Shown: positions 11,461-22,510 of the stretch, one piece after another
Layout of the letters: the number at the start of each line of letters is the position of its first letter
How positions within the stretch are numbered: position 1 is the stretch's first letter
Assembly: GCA_009667805.1 (NCBI GenBank)
Contig: CM019064.1
Span: 113,124,328 to 113,188,327 of the forward strand
Length of the DNA: 64,000 bases
Reading direction: 5' to 3'
Origin: Leptobrachium leishanense
Taxonomy: Eukaryota; Chordata; Amphibia; Anura; Megophryidae
Notes under the pieces: model-generated
Databases searched by the model: none
What the model was told of the DNA's origin: nothing
Seen by the model: only the letters and a program-made list of their open reading frames with translations
Translations under genes and position numbers: made by a program

Positions 11461-14400
11461 CAAATATCGTGCCTAGGAGTTCCCCATAACCTGACCGTGA
11501 AGTGGCGGATTTGTAGGATGTATAGAAACATTTAGAAAGAAAATGACATTTCAAATGACGGTAAATGGTTTTCCTTTAATCTATTCATAAACAACTGCTT
11601 GGGGCGGCAGCCTGTATGAAAAGAGACGTTTTAGGACAAGCAGAACAAGTTTAGTGATTTTTTTTTTTTTGGCTAAATTATGGTGAAACTTATGCAGGCT
11701 TTGGATGAAAGTAACAACAGGTGCATTAAAATTGGACCTTTGGTGCCAGCTAGTGCCTTCACAACGTAACCCCTCTGTGGTACTGTGGAAGAGTGGAGGT
11801 TTTGGGAATGCAGAAGAGATCCCCGATCTATCCCCGATCAGCATCAGATCAGGGGAGTGATAGCTGCTGATCCAGGACTGATTCATTTTTATAAATGTCA
11901 GCCGGTCTACAGAGTTGGTGGACAGACGCACTATTTTGACTGTGGAAAAAAACCTACAGCGGCACTGAACGTCCTTTCAGAAAGCACGCTGGATGAAGGG
12001 CAACCTAGTAGCTGCATAGCATATTAGCTAAATTCTGGCCAGTGATCCAATCTCAACACCCAGTAAGCCAGTGGATCATCTGCTGTAAAGGTATCCAGGT
12101 CTGCCCTTGCCACTAGGTAGGCTTGCACCATATGGTGAAGACGCTGGCAATGGGTGCCTACATTTGACGTCCCTGGGCGTCGTGGACTAAAAAAATTGCA
12201 AAAGGCATCAGTCAAGCGGCCCCCTTCACCGCTCTTCCTCTGATCATCCGCAGCCTCAGAAGCACCTGTGTCATCACTTGGTAACCTAACCGTGCCTGGA
12301 AAGGTGTTACACAAGTGTCGCTTTAGAGCGTCCTCAAGTTGTTTCATCCTGTCCTCCCTCTGTGAGGGCAGGATGAGCTCTGCAACCTTACCCTTGTATC
12401 GTGGATCAAGAAGGGTTGCCAACCAGTAATGATCCCTCTCCTTGATAGCACGAATCCTGGGGTCCTTTAGCAGGCTTTGCAGGATAAGGGAGCCCATGCA
12501 GCGTAGGTTGGAGGTGGCATTAGCTTCTGAGTGTTCCTGGTTGCTGAGGATGACCGTATCGTGCACTACCTCATCCCAGCCTCGTACAAGTCCTTGGGTT
12601 TCTGGGGACACACAACCCTCCCTTGAGGAATCCCCACCTTCAATGCCCCCACAACTTAAATATTCCTCCTCCTGTCTGATCTGAGGACCCACAGGAATGC
12701 TGTCTGCGTAAAGACTGGGGCCTTGAGAGCTAGGGAAGTCCTCCTCTTCCTCACGCTGCTCTGCCTCTAGTGCCACATCTATAATTCCCCGCAGAGTGCA
12801 CTCCAGCAGGAACACTAAAGGAATTGTCACTGATGCATGCACTGTCCCTGCTCACCATCCTCGTTGCCTCCTCAAATGGTGACAGTACAGTGCATGCATC
12901 CTTGATCATCAGCCACTGCAGGGGGGGGGGAGAAACCAAGTTGACCTGAACCTGTCCTTGTGCCATAGTCACACAGGTACTCATTGATGGCCCTCTGCTG
13001 CTTGTGCAGACGATGCAGCATTGCCAATGTCGAGTTCCACTTGGTGGACATGTCACAGATCAGTTTATGGGAAGGTGGAATTCTCTTTGAATTTCTGCCA
13101 GGCGAACATTTGCTGGGAATGATCGTCTGAAGTGGCTGCAGACTTTTCTGGTCTGGCTGAGAAGCTCTGCCAGCCCTGGGTACCTGGTTAGGAAATGCTG
13201 TACCACCAGATTTAGGACGTGTGCTAGGCATGGTACATGCGTCAACTTACCCAGACGACCATTCCCAGCTCAAGCTGGCATGGGGTTAACCATCTCTACG
13301 CCTGCCCCTACAGAGCTGACAGAATTTCTGGCCCGGTGTGGCTCCTGTCCCCTACACAAACCAGCTCAAACACAGTATGGCATCTTTTTGCTTGAGCCAT
13401 TGCATAGCCCCTGCCACGCGTCGGTTTAACTGCCACTTCGCCAGAGACAGAGAAGGAGGAGGAAGAGGTGGAGCAGACAGATCTCATTTAAGCAGCTTTC
13501 TGGAGGCGTGGTGGATGAACAAGCTCCAGCACGGAGCCCCATCCTGGATCCCTCCCAGCTGCAAGCAGAGTTACCCAGTGTGCCATGAAGGAAATGTAAC
13601 GGCCCTGTCCATGCTTGCTGGACCACGTGTCTAAAGTAATGTGCACCTTGCTGCTGACTGCCTTTCCCAATGACTCAATAACATTGTCTTCCACGTGCTG
13701 GAATGGCCTTCCGTGAAAATAACTGGCGTTTTGGAATCTGCCACTGTGGTACAGCACATTCGGCAAATTCACGGAAGGAGTCCACCAGCAGCAGCTGGAA
13801 AGGCAGCAGCTGTATTGCGAGTAATTTTTCCAAGCTGGCATTTAGACGCTGTGCAAGGGGATGGTTGGGACTATATTTTTTCTTAAGCTCCAGCAGCTCG
13901 GGCAACGAAATTTGACTGAGTAAATCTGCAGCTGATGGGATGCTGTCACATTCTGAGGAAGGACCTGGTACACCCATTACTATTGCATCATCCCTGTCAG
14001 TGGAGGTTTTAGGCAATGACATGGCAGGACATAAAGTGGGGGTAGAGACAGATGAGGATGAGGACCTATGCAAAGTGTTGTGCCAACGGGATGCGTGGCA
14101 GGTGGTCAAGTCCTATGTCTTATCAAGCACGTGGTACCCAAGTGTGTGGTGTTTTTCCCACGCTTGATCCTCTTCAGACATAGCTTACAAATAACAACGC
14201 TGCAGTCTGCTGTACATTTTGTGAAGAACTCCCAGACAGCAGAGTTCCTTCACGTGTGCTTTGAGACAACAGCGCTCTGCACCTGAGCAGCTCTGACTTC
14301 TGATGCCTTGGACTGGCTAGGTTGGTCATAGAGGACGTTGTGCCTCATTTTGTTGCGCCGCCTCCTCCTCCCTTGACTCCACCTGGGTGCCTGATTGAAC

Positions 14401-14659
14401 AGAGGAGTCAGTGACCTCATCATCATTGTCATCACCCCCTATCTCTTTGTCACTGGAGCCAACCTGGCAATATATATCAGTAGAAGAAAGGTTGCACTCA
14501 CATTTCCATGTGTCTCAGACACCAGATGATCCAGACAGCGAATTTAGACAGGAACGCCGGATTTCCCACAGAGATTGCAGCCTTATCGCTCCAGTGATTA
14601 CTGGACGCCAATGGTTAATTTTCATGGTAAATTTATTAAAATACATTAAAATAAAATTA

Positions 14660-14715
14660 CAGGCATAACACACAAACGCGTTTCGCGAGTTTCCTCGCTT
14701 CTTCAGTAGGTGTGG
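14660..14715 (-). ncRNA. Degenerate hammerhead-ribozyme-like motif
   Basis: On the minus strand, ACACC precedes a CTGAAGA core (CTGANGA consensus). A 5-bp stem GCGAG/CTCGC with loop GAAA follows, then GAAA, then palindromic ACGCGT followed by T and a GTGT strand that can close stem I. One extra A between core and stem II departs from the consensus. Penelope-like elements are known to carry small hammerheads. Activity is doubtful here. Confidence 0.4.
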
Positions 14716-15167
14716 TGTCTGTTAATTAAAACTATATATATTGTTCATTGTTTATCATAAATTAAGAAACCGGAGGTGTCTTCAATTAAGCATAACTAGG
14801 ACAGATTGATACGCATTCCTTAATTGCCAGAAGAGATGGTTGCATTCAAGAAAACGATGCCTTCCAGTACCAAAGATACATTCGCAAACGTAATGATTTG
14901 CGTTCCAGGCACTATAGGGATAGCACATATAGGAATCCAAATTAATACACCGCAAAGGTTTCGAAAATAAAGAGCATGATGACAGACTAAGGCAGTATTG
15001 CCTGTCGTACGGCATAAAATCCTTTCTCCATATTAAACAAATTTTTCTGTGTTCGATTCCTTGAATGGTAGTTGCCGTACGACAGGCACTAAAGAGGCAC
15101 ATTAAATCATTCCAAGATATGGTCGGAAAAAATTCTTATAAAATCCAGTGTCATGACATGTTTTTCC

Positions 15168-15345
15168 AAGAATGTTGTTTATTTGTTGATTTGCCCTTGT
15201 GGCAAGTTTTATATTGGACGAACTATTAGAAGCTTAAATGTGAGAATTAGGGAGCATCTTAACAATATAAAAAAAAGGTATAGATACACATTCAGTCCCT
15301 CGACATTATAAGGAGGCCCATGGAAAGGATCTGTTGGGTATATAG
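15168..15345 (+). pseudogene. Penelope-type GIY-YIG endonuclease fragment
   Basis: The frame beginning at 15168 reads NVVYLLICPCGKFYIGRT followed by RSLNVRIREHLNNI. That is the CPCG...FYIGRT signature and following Arg/Glu-His segment of the endonuclease domain fused to Penelope-like reverse transcriptases. A stop interrupts it near 15300 and the text continues in another frame (YKEAHGKDL). It lacks the rest of the domain and is not functional. Confidence 0.7.
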
Positions 15346-15349
15346 AAAG

Positions 15350-16445
15350 GAAAAATTAAAATGGATGCCTGTAGCCATTTTGTTTTTAAAGACAGTTTTT
15401 TTCCTTTCAATTTTCTCTAGGTTTAGAAATGAACGAGATTTTTTTTTTTTTTTTTTTTGGAGTTCATTCCTGGGTGAAGTCTTTTTTATGTTTTTTTTTT
15501 TTGTGCCAGACATGAAGGAATCTAGAATGTTTTTGTGTGATAATGCTAGAGTTAAGTGCTAAGACGTGTCATAAATAAATTTATTGGTCTGTCTTAAGTT
15601 TTTAAAACAAGATATTTTGTCTTTTGGGTATAGGAAAAAGAGTTAATATCTCTAATATAGATTTATATTCACAAAATATGTTTATAATCAAGGTATATTT
15701 TATTATTTACAGTAGGAAATATTAGAGTATATATTGTAGAAAGTATATAATTGGTAAATAATAAAAATTACTAAAGAATAGATTCTGTTGAGTTAACCAG
15801 AAAAGAATCCAGCTGATAGTAAGTAATTTCAAAAGGGAGTGGGGATATAAATCAGATATGATAGGTAGAGACACCGTGTCTATACACTGGGAGAAGGTCT
15901 TTGTGTAGATTGACCTTTTGACCCGAGATAAGAATATTAAAAAGAAATGGTGGAATTAAGTGCAATACTGCCCTCTAGAGGATAGTAAATATTTGATATA
16001 CCAATAATATTGCCAGTGACGTCAAATTTACTATAATTGAAGTGGCAGTGTTGGTTGCAAGTCAGTCGGAGATTCCAGCATTCAGTCACACCGCAATGCA
16101 TTCAGATGTCCAGTACACATAGCAGATCCCAGGACATGAGGCAATCAAGATTCTCACCAAATCTCTAACTCACATGCATTGATTATCTGATATCGATAAT
16201 CTTCACATATTCCAAAACAAAGCACCACATAGAAAATTCCAAGACTTATCAACATCCAAATTGGACAGGTAATGTATGAAATGAAGGAATTAATGTAATT
16301 CTATATATTTGTAGATATTCTTGCAACGTAGACTGAGACTTCTCAGATACTGGCTAACTCCAAAAATTCTAAGAATTTCTATTCTGCAGATAGAAATATG
16401 AACAAGTGGACATAAGGATTTATTCCTAAAAAGAAATGTTGTAGG

Positions 16446-16476
<31 letters not shown>

Positions 16477-16645
16477 TTATATTTATATTTTATTATATCT
16501 GTGATTTAAAATTAATAAGCAAGGAATTATATAACTACAAAAGATTAGAAGTTTAATTCTCGATTAGGGGAGGATTCCCTAAAGAAGTTTTATTACTTAT
16601 CCTTTTAAATTGGCTCATCTTTTGTTGATCCATGTAGCATAGATA
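15350..16645 (+). other. Penelope-associated non-coding sequence
   Basis: AT-rich stretch between the endonuclease fragment and the Tc1 insertion, including a (TA)n run at about 16447-16470. No open frame of note is seen. Confidence 0.4.
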
Positions 16646-16837
16646 TACAGTTGTGTTCAAAATTATTCAACCCCCACTGAAATTGAGTGTTTTGGCCAGT
16701 TTGACATTGATTTTGATCAAAGAGGCACGTGTAGGTCAGACAAATATAACATAACATTTATAATGAAATAACCACAAATGTCTTTTCTGTGCTCACATCA
16801 TTATCAGTTTTATTCAACCCCCAAGTGACATTCAATA

Positions 16838-17864
16838 TTAGTACTTAGTACAACATCCTTTTACAGTTATAACAGCTTTTAAACGTGAAGCATAGCTTGA
16901 CACAAGTGTCTTGCAGCGATCTACGGGTATCTTCGCCCATTCGTCATGGGCAAAAGCCTCCAGTTCAGTCACATTCTTAGGCTTGCGCACTGCAACTGCT
17001 TTCTTTAAGTCCCACCAGAGGTTCTCAATCGGATTTAAGTCAGGTGACTGGGATGGCCACTCCAAAATGTTCCAGCCTTTAATCTGCAACCATGCTCTAG
17101 TGGACTTGGAGGTATGCTTGGGATCATTGTCCTGTTGAAAGGTCCAACGTCTCCCAAGCCTCAGGTTTGTGACGGACTGCATCACATTGTCATCCAATAT
17201 CTCCTGGTACTGAAGAGAATTCATGGTACCTTGCACACGCTGAAGCTTCCCTGTACCTGCAGAAGCAAAACAGCCCCAAAGCATGATTGACCCCCCCCCC
17301 GCCATGCTTCACAGTAGGCAAGGTGTCCTTTTCTTCATAGGCCTTGTTCTTCCTCCTCCAAACATAGCGTTGATCCATGGGCCCAAACAGTTCTACTTTA
17401 GTTTCATCAGTCCACAGAACACTATCCCAAAACTTCTGTGGTTTGTCCACATGACTTTTGGCATACTGCAGTCGACTCTTCTTATTCTTTGGAGACAGCA
17501 AGGGGGTGCGCCTGGGAGTTCTGGCATGGAGGCCTTCATTACGCAGTGTGCGCCGTATTGTCTGAGCTGAAACTTCAGTACCCACATCTGACAAATCTTT
17601 TCTTAAGTCCCCATGTGACTGCTGAGGAACTTTCTCCACGCTACGCTTCAGGTAGCGCACAGCAGTCAAAGTCAGCATCTTCTTTCTGCCACGACCAGGT
17701 AGCGTTTCAACAGTGCCCTTCGCCTTGAATTTGCGAATGATGCTTCCTATGGTCTCTCTTGGTATGTTTAACATCTTTGCAATCTTCTTATAGCCGTTGC
17801 CCTTCCTGTGAAGAGTAATCACCTCTTCTCTTGTCTTCCTCTACCATTCTCTTGACTTCACCAT
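16838..17864 (-). pseudogene. Tc1-like transposase (nonsense and frameshift)
   Basis: A probable start codon lies at 17864-17862 (MVKSREW), immediately followed by an in-frame TAG at 17843-17841. The downstream frame then carries the helix-turn-helix DNA-binding region (ITLHRKGNGYKKIAKMLNIP), the linker GRGRKK, and the first catalytic Asp in SVLWTDETKVELFG. The frame shifts in the C tract at about 17290-17300. The second part supplies the second Asp (QQDNDPKHTSKS) and the Glu (PDLNPIENLWWDLK), completing a DD34E triad. Length across both parts (about 340 codons) is normal for Tc1. Because of the stop and the shift it cannot make a full transposase. Confidence 0.9.
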
Positions 17865-18136
17865 GTTTGTAACCACACCAGTAAATGTCTAGAAGGAGCT
17901 GAGTATCAGTCATTTTAAAGCTGCCTAATTGGTGCTTATTATGCTTTATTGCTGCTCCGTGACATCCACAGGTGTTTTCAATACCTGATTGAAAACACTT
18001 GAATGAACCTCTGTTCTTCAGAGTGGTAGTCTTTAAGGGGTTGAATAATTGTGTCAATGAAGAATTCACAAAAGAAACATTTTCTACTGTATTACAAAAC
18101 CAATTGATGTCATTTTAGTTGCATATGGTTCTTTAA

Positions 18137-19317
18137 CCCCTTCGCTGCGGTGGACGCGCTCAGCGCATCCAACCGCATGTCACGTTGCGTGCGGAGGACG
18201 CGCTGAGCGCGTCCAGCCTTTGGGGTCAGCGTTCGGCCGGGTTCCGGCCGATCGCTGGCCCCCCCCCGGTGCGGGCTGACATCCTCTGTCAGCCCAGCAT
18301 TCGGAACCGCCGCCGGGCTAATTAGGTGTCATCGCGGCAGCGCGATGACACCTAATTCAGGCGCCCCCCCCGCATGTGCGGAGGAGGTGCCTGAAAGGGA
18401 GGGGGGGAGGTCCTTCGGACCTCTCTCCCGATCGGCGGCGTTGCGGGGGTTAACCCAGGCACCATTTGGAAGGGCACAGCCTGCCCTTCCAAATGGTACC
18501 TGGCATTAACCCCTGGGGAGCCGGATCACGAATCGGCGCTGAAAAGCGCCGGTTCGTGATCCTTTCCCGGAGCTGGCCGACATCTTGGATGTCGGCCAAG
18601 CCTCTGGGAACTCCCCCTGAGGACTGGCGTCATGGTGCTATGCACCATGACGCCAGTCCTAGAGTTAACCCCTAACTGCCACCAACGGTGGAGATAGGGA
18701 GTTCCAATGAACTCCCTATCTATCTCCCGATCCGTGGCAGCTAGGGGTTAAAGTTTGGTATTGTTGGATCGGCCAGAGCATGGCCGTTCCAATGATACCA
18801 AACTCGAATGTGAAAAAGTTAGTAAAAAAAAAATAATAATAAAAAAAAAAAAAAATTTTCTTTGCTTTGTTAATGCAGCAATATTGTTCCCATTTCAATT
18901 ATAATGTGAACAATGATGCTGCACTAACGATTTTTGTATGCGGTGCGTTTGTTAAAAATTGTAATTTTCCCCAAAAAAAAATGTAACGAGACCCCCATCT
19001 CTAATTTTTTTAACAAGCGCACCCCATACAAAATATAACCGCAATTGCTCTCATCTTAAAATGTGAAAAAAAAAAACACTTTACACATTGCAAATTATTG
19101 AAATCATATTTTATTGCATTTTTTTGTTATAATATACAGACAGGTCATGACGTATACATATAATAATGACATATTATGAATCTGCCGGAAAGAACGATAT
19201 ATAATATGTCTGGGTCATATACTAAAATAAGCCTTCAAAACGCATTTAAACATGATGAGCAAAACCGGTAAAAATGACCTCAGCACAGGGGCGGGAAAAG
19301 CCTCAGCAGCGAAAGGG
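18137..19317 (+). mobile_element. TTAA-flanked hairpin-rich element, sister of 4432-5675
   Basis: TTAA lies at 18133-18136 and 19318-19321. Ends CCCCTTCGCTGCGG and GCAGCGAAAGGG are inverted. The order of internal palindromes is the same as in the copy at 4.4 kb, with scattered differences. It is inserted in the Tc1 element, so it is younger than that copy of Tc1. Confidence 0.8.
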
Positions 19318-19413
19318 TTAAAAAGTCCTTGTAGGATTTCATTCTGAATACAATTACAAATGTACACTAAATTCCCTAAAACCCTTTACAGCATTGGGGG
19401 TTGAATAATTTTG

Positions 19414-19588
19414 AGTCTCTATCTCTCTATCTCTCTATCTCTCTATCTCTCTATCTCTCTATCTCTCTATCTCTCTATCTCTCTATCTCTCTATCTCTCT
19501 ATCTCTCTATCTCTCTATCTCTCTATCTCTCTATCTCTCTATCTCTCTATCTCTCTATCTCTCTATCTCTCTATCTCTCTATCTCTCT
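19414..19588 (+). repeat. (CTCTCTAT)n microsatellite
   Basis: About 21 units of an 8-bp repeat start inside the Tc1 right terminal repeat. Long Ser/Leu/Tyr/Ile open frames across it are artefacts. Confidence 0.95.
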
Positions 19589-19599
19589 CCATATATGCA

Positions 19600-19709
19600 G
19601 TTACTAACCGGAGATAAATATATTGTGAAGCTAGTTTTTACATGCTGATGGATTGTGGTTTATAAATTGTTGTTAATGATATGAGATTTGAAACTTTTTT
19701 GTATACGTA

Positions 19710-19744
<35 letters not shown>

Positions 19745-20020
19745 TATCTGATTATTGTATTTTTCAAAGCAAAACACAGACCAAAGAATTCAGGAGAATT
19801 TCTAGGAAATATAAACGATTGATATTTGTGTCTCGTATAAGTTTCTTATGAAATAATAATCCCTGATATATTGGAGGCAACTGCCAAGATAGGTCCAGTA
19901 GGTCCAATATAGACATATTGGAGGCTTGGCTGAGAAGTCCAATATATTTCACGTGCAGAGATTATATCCGACAGATCCTAAGGGAACACAGTTTTTTGCC
20001 ATACAGCAAGTTGATTGACA
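19600..20020. other. AT-rich sequence with (TA)n
   Basis: A (TA)n run lies at about 19711-19741. No gene is recognised. Confidence 0.4.
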
Positions 20021-20029
20021 CTGGAGAGG

Positions 20030-20145
20030 GGGTGTTTTTTTTTTCGCAAAGGATTAATAGAATAGAAATTAAATGGATTTATGACTTGAACACCCTCATC
20101 CCACATGGTCTCAACCAAGACTTTGAGCTCTGTCACTTTCTATGA
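20030..20145 (+). pseudogene. C-terminal tail of a Penelope-type endonuclease
   Basis: The frame ends RIEIKWIYDLNTLIPHGLN, followed by a short tail and stop at 20143-20145. The E-x2-WI-x2-L-x-TL-x-P-x-GLN pattern is the end of the GIY-YIG region in Penelope-like polyproteins. Upstream text in the same frame is degraded. It sits far from the fragment at 15168, so the two may derive from different copies. Confidence 0.5.
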
Positions 20146-20519
20146 TCATTATCACCATTTTTTAATTCTTTTTTCCCTTGGGTGCCTATAGCACATACTG
20201 TCATCTTTATTTCTGATTTATATACCCCTTTGGTGTATATCTTTATATTTTTCTACCATTTTAAATTTAAGATTAAGAATCAATATTAATTAATTACCAA
20301 CATATTCTATTTTACTAATTCCTAATCAGTAAGAATAGTAATTACTTTTAAAGCCATTTTTGTCTATTTATAAATATTTAACAATTTCTTTTCCTCATTT
20401 GTTAGACGTGTTTTTACACGCCTTTTTATATATAAAGATTGATGGTTCCTTCTCTCCTTTTTGGTCTTAGTATCAATTTGTTTATGTGGATGTATACCCA
20501 TATATTCATAAATTTTATC

Positions 20520-20890
20520 ACTGTAAGACCATATGGTCGATGTGGGATTTCCCAGAGTGGTCCTATATTATGCACTTTAATTATGCACTTTAATTAAGGT
20601 ACATTTATTAATTAAACTTAATCTTCACTGTAGTATAACTTCTTATGCGATAATTCCCATACTAATTTAATTATGCACTTTAATTAAGATATAATTTAGA
20701 CTACATCTTTCACTGTAGGATAACATGATTGATGTGGTAATCCCCATGTATGCACTTTAAACCATGCACTTTAATCACGCACTTTGAGGTATTATTAATA
20801 ATTAAATCTCACCCCGTATGATAGCATGGTTGATGTGGGTATTCTTATACTACTGTTACCACGCATTTTAATTAAGGTAATTTTATGGAT
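20520..20890 (+). repeat. Degenerate tandem repeat, about 100-120 bp unit
   Basis: Three to four diverged units share TATGCACTTTAATTAAG and a CACTGTAGGATAACATG...GATGTGG segment. It lies in the non-coding part of the Penelope-like insertion. Confidence 0.55.
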
Positions 20891-21384
20891 TAGAACCATT
20901 CGGAGTAAAACACATTACTCTATAGTAGTTTTTTTTATATATAATTATTTTGATTCTACATTTACTTTGTAGAATCGCTAGACGCCTTTGCCTGAAGTCC
21001 ACACTTTATTCTTGTTCACATAGACCCCTTGATATATTCCTCGAGATGCTATCTGTCCTTCTTGATTTTCTACAAATATCTTGGTATACTATATGGTCCG
21101 GTTTCTTTTAGCAATGTTCTTCTTTTTTGGTCCTTGTACATATTGTACGCTCTTAGATTCTGTACATCTGATATACTGCCTTCCTCTGTCATCATGCTCT
21201 TTATTTTCGAAACCTTTGCGGTGTATTAATTTGGATTCCTGTATGTGCTATCCCTATAGTGCCTGGAACGCAAATCCTTACGTTTCCGAATGTATCTTTG
21301 GTACTGGAACGCATCGTTTTTTTGAATGCAACCATCTTTTCCGTCAGTTTAGGAATGCGTATCAATCTGACCTAGTTATGCTTA

Positions 21385-22387
21385 TGTAGCGCTGTGTTTA
21401 AAGACTGTTCTGCTGCATTTATTTGAAATGGCCACCAGAGGGAGACAGAGACCATGGTAAGATTATGCTGGACAAACACAGACATTGGGACTACGTTTCC
21501 CGGCATGCTTTGCGAGGGGACACAGGAAGTGGGTGGAACACAGACACTTACATCCTGAGCCTCGTGGAGAGAGCTGGCAGAGCGCGCCAGGGAGTGGGAG
21601 AGACAAGACAGTGCTGCAGAACGTAAGAGTGTCCAGGCCGCACCTGCGCTCCGGCCGACGGAGTTACAGATCGGGTTGCTCAGTCTTAACAAAGGGAGAC
21701 CCAGTGATCCACAAGATTACCCAAGCTGCTATTGCGGAAGCCAGAGGACCAGAGTTAGGAGTACCGCAGGTCGATCGGACTGGGAAAGTAGGCGGTAAGC
21801 TGGACAAGTCGCGGCAGGAGCAGAAAGCCAGACAGCGGATCCAGAAGCCAGGAGAACCCCAGTAAATATCGAGCGGAGAGACGTCCTGGGTCAAGCGGAG
21901 CCTTAAGAATCTGGCGGATGGGTGAGAGGCCTCCAAGGCCATTTGTGATTAACGAAAGCACGCTGCTGTTGTTTCTAAAACCCACAGGGCCCCAACTTGA
22001 CTAGTCGAAGACACCTTTTAAGCAATTCACTGGCCAGTTGAATAGTACCCGGGTACCACAATACACACACACATTTACATTCCGGGACTTAACCTGTGCG
22101 GGACTCACTTCTTAATCTCCGAAAGGGATTAAAGATTTATTTCTTTTTCCGATACGCGTTTCTCGAATTACGAAGCATTGTATTTTTCTGTTCCGCTGCG
22201 TGTTTCCCGAAATACGAAATACTGTAAATATATCTACGAACACCGTGTTATCTATTATATGCCATTCATTCTAGTAAACTATATAATTTATAAAATCTAC
22301 AACGGTGCCGGAGTATATTTATTCCCTAGTGTGGGGAGACTGACCCGAGGTTCAATTTCAGTGGCTCCTCCGGGAGTGAGCGCTACA
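21385..22387 (+). mobile_element. Solo LTR, 4-bp duplication, empty site in the window
   Basis: It begins TGTAGCGCTG and ends GAGTGAGCGCTACA, with CTTA on both sides (21381-21384, 22388-22391). The inverted arm at about 14780-14795 has the uninterrupted site (complement reads TTATGCTTAATTGAAG). No internal region or second LTR is present, so it is a solo LTR of 1,003 bp. A related LTR lies at 34835-35717. Confidence 0.85.
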
Positions 22388-22462
22388 CTTAATTGAAGAC
22401 ACCTCTGGTTTCTTAATTTATGATAATTAAAACTATATATATTGTTCATTGTTTAACAGACA

Positions 22463-22510
22463 CCACACCTACTGAAGTGAGGGAACTCGCGAAACTCGTT
22501 TGGGTGTTAT
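22463..22510 (+). ncRNA. Degenerate hammerhead-like motif, second copy
   Basis: Counterpart of the motif at 14660-14715: ACACCTACTGAAG, a GTGAG/CTCGC-type stem, GCGAAAC, then GGGTGT. The core has drifted (CTGAAGT), so self-cleavage is unlikely. Confidence 0.35.

Larger units (their letters stand above)
16648..19413 (-). mobile_element. Tc1-like transposon, right end lost to a microsatellite
   Basis: The left terminal repeat contains CAAAATTATTCAACCCCC (from about 16658) after TA at 16646-16647. The right copy (about 19395-19413) is its complement but breaks off after AATTTTGA, where a CTCTCTAT array begins. The transposase is on the minus strand. A TTAA element (18137-19317) has inserted between the transposase and the right terminus. 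Confidence 0.85.

Noticed and set aside
19401..19617. Ser/Leu/Tyr-repeat frames
   Set aside because: Translation of the (CTCTCTAT)n microsatellite.
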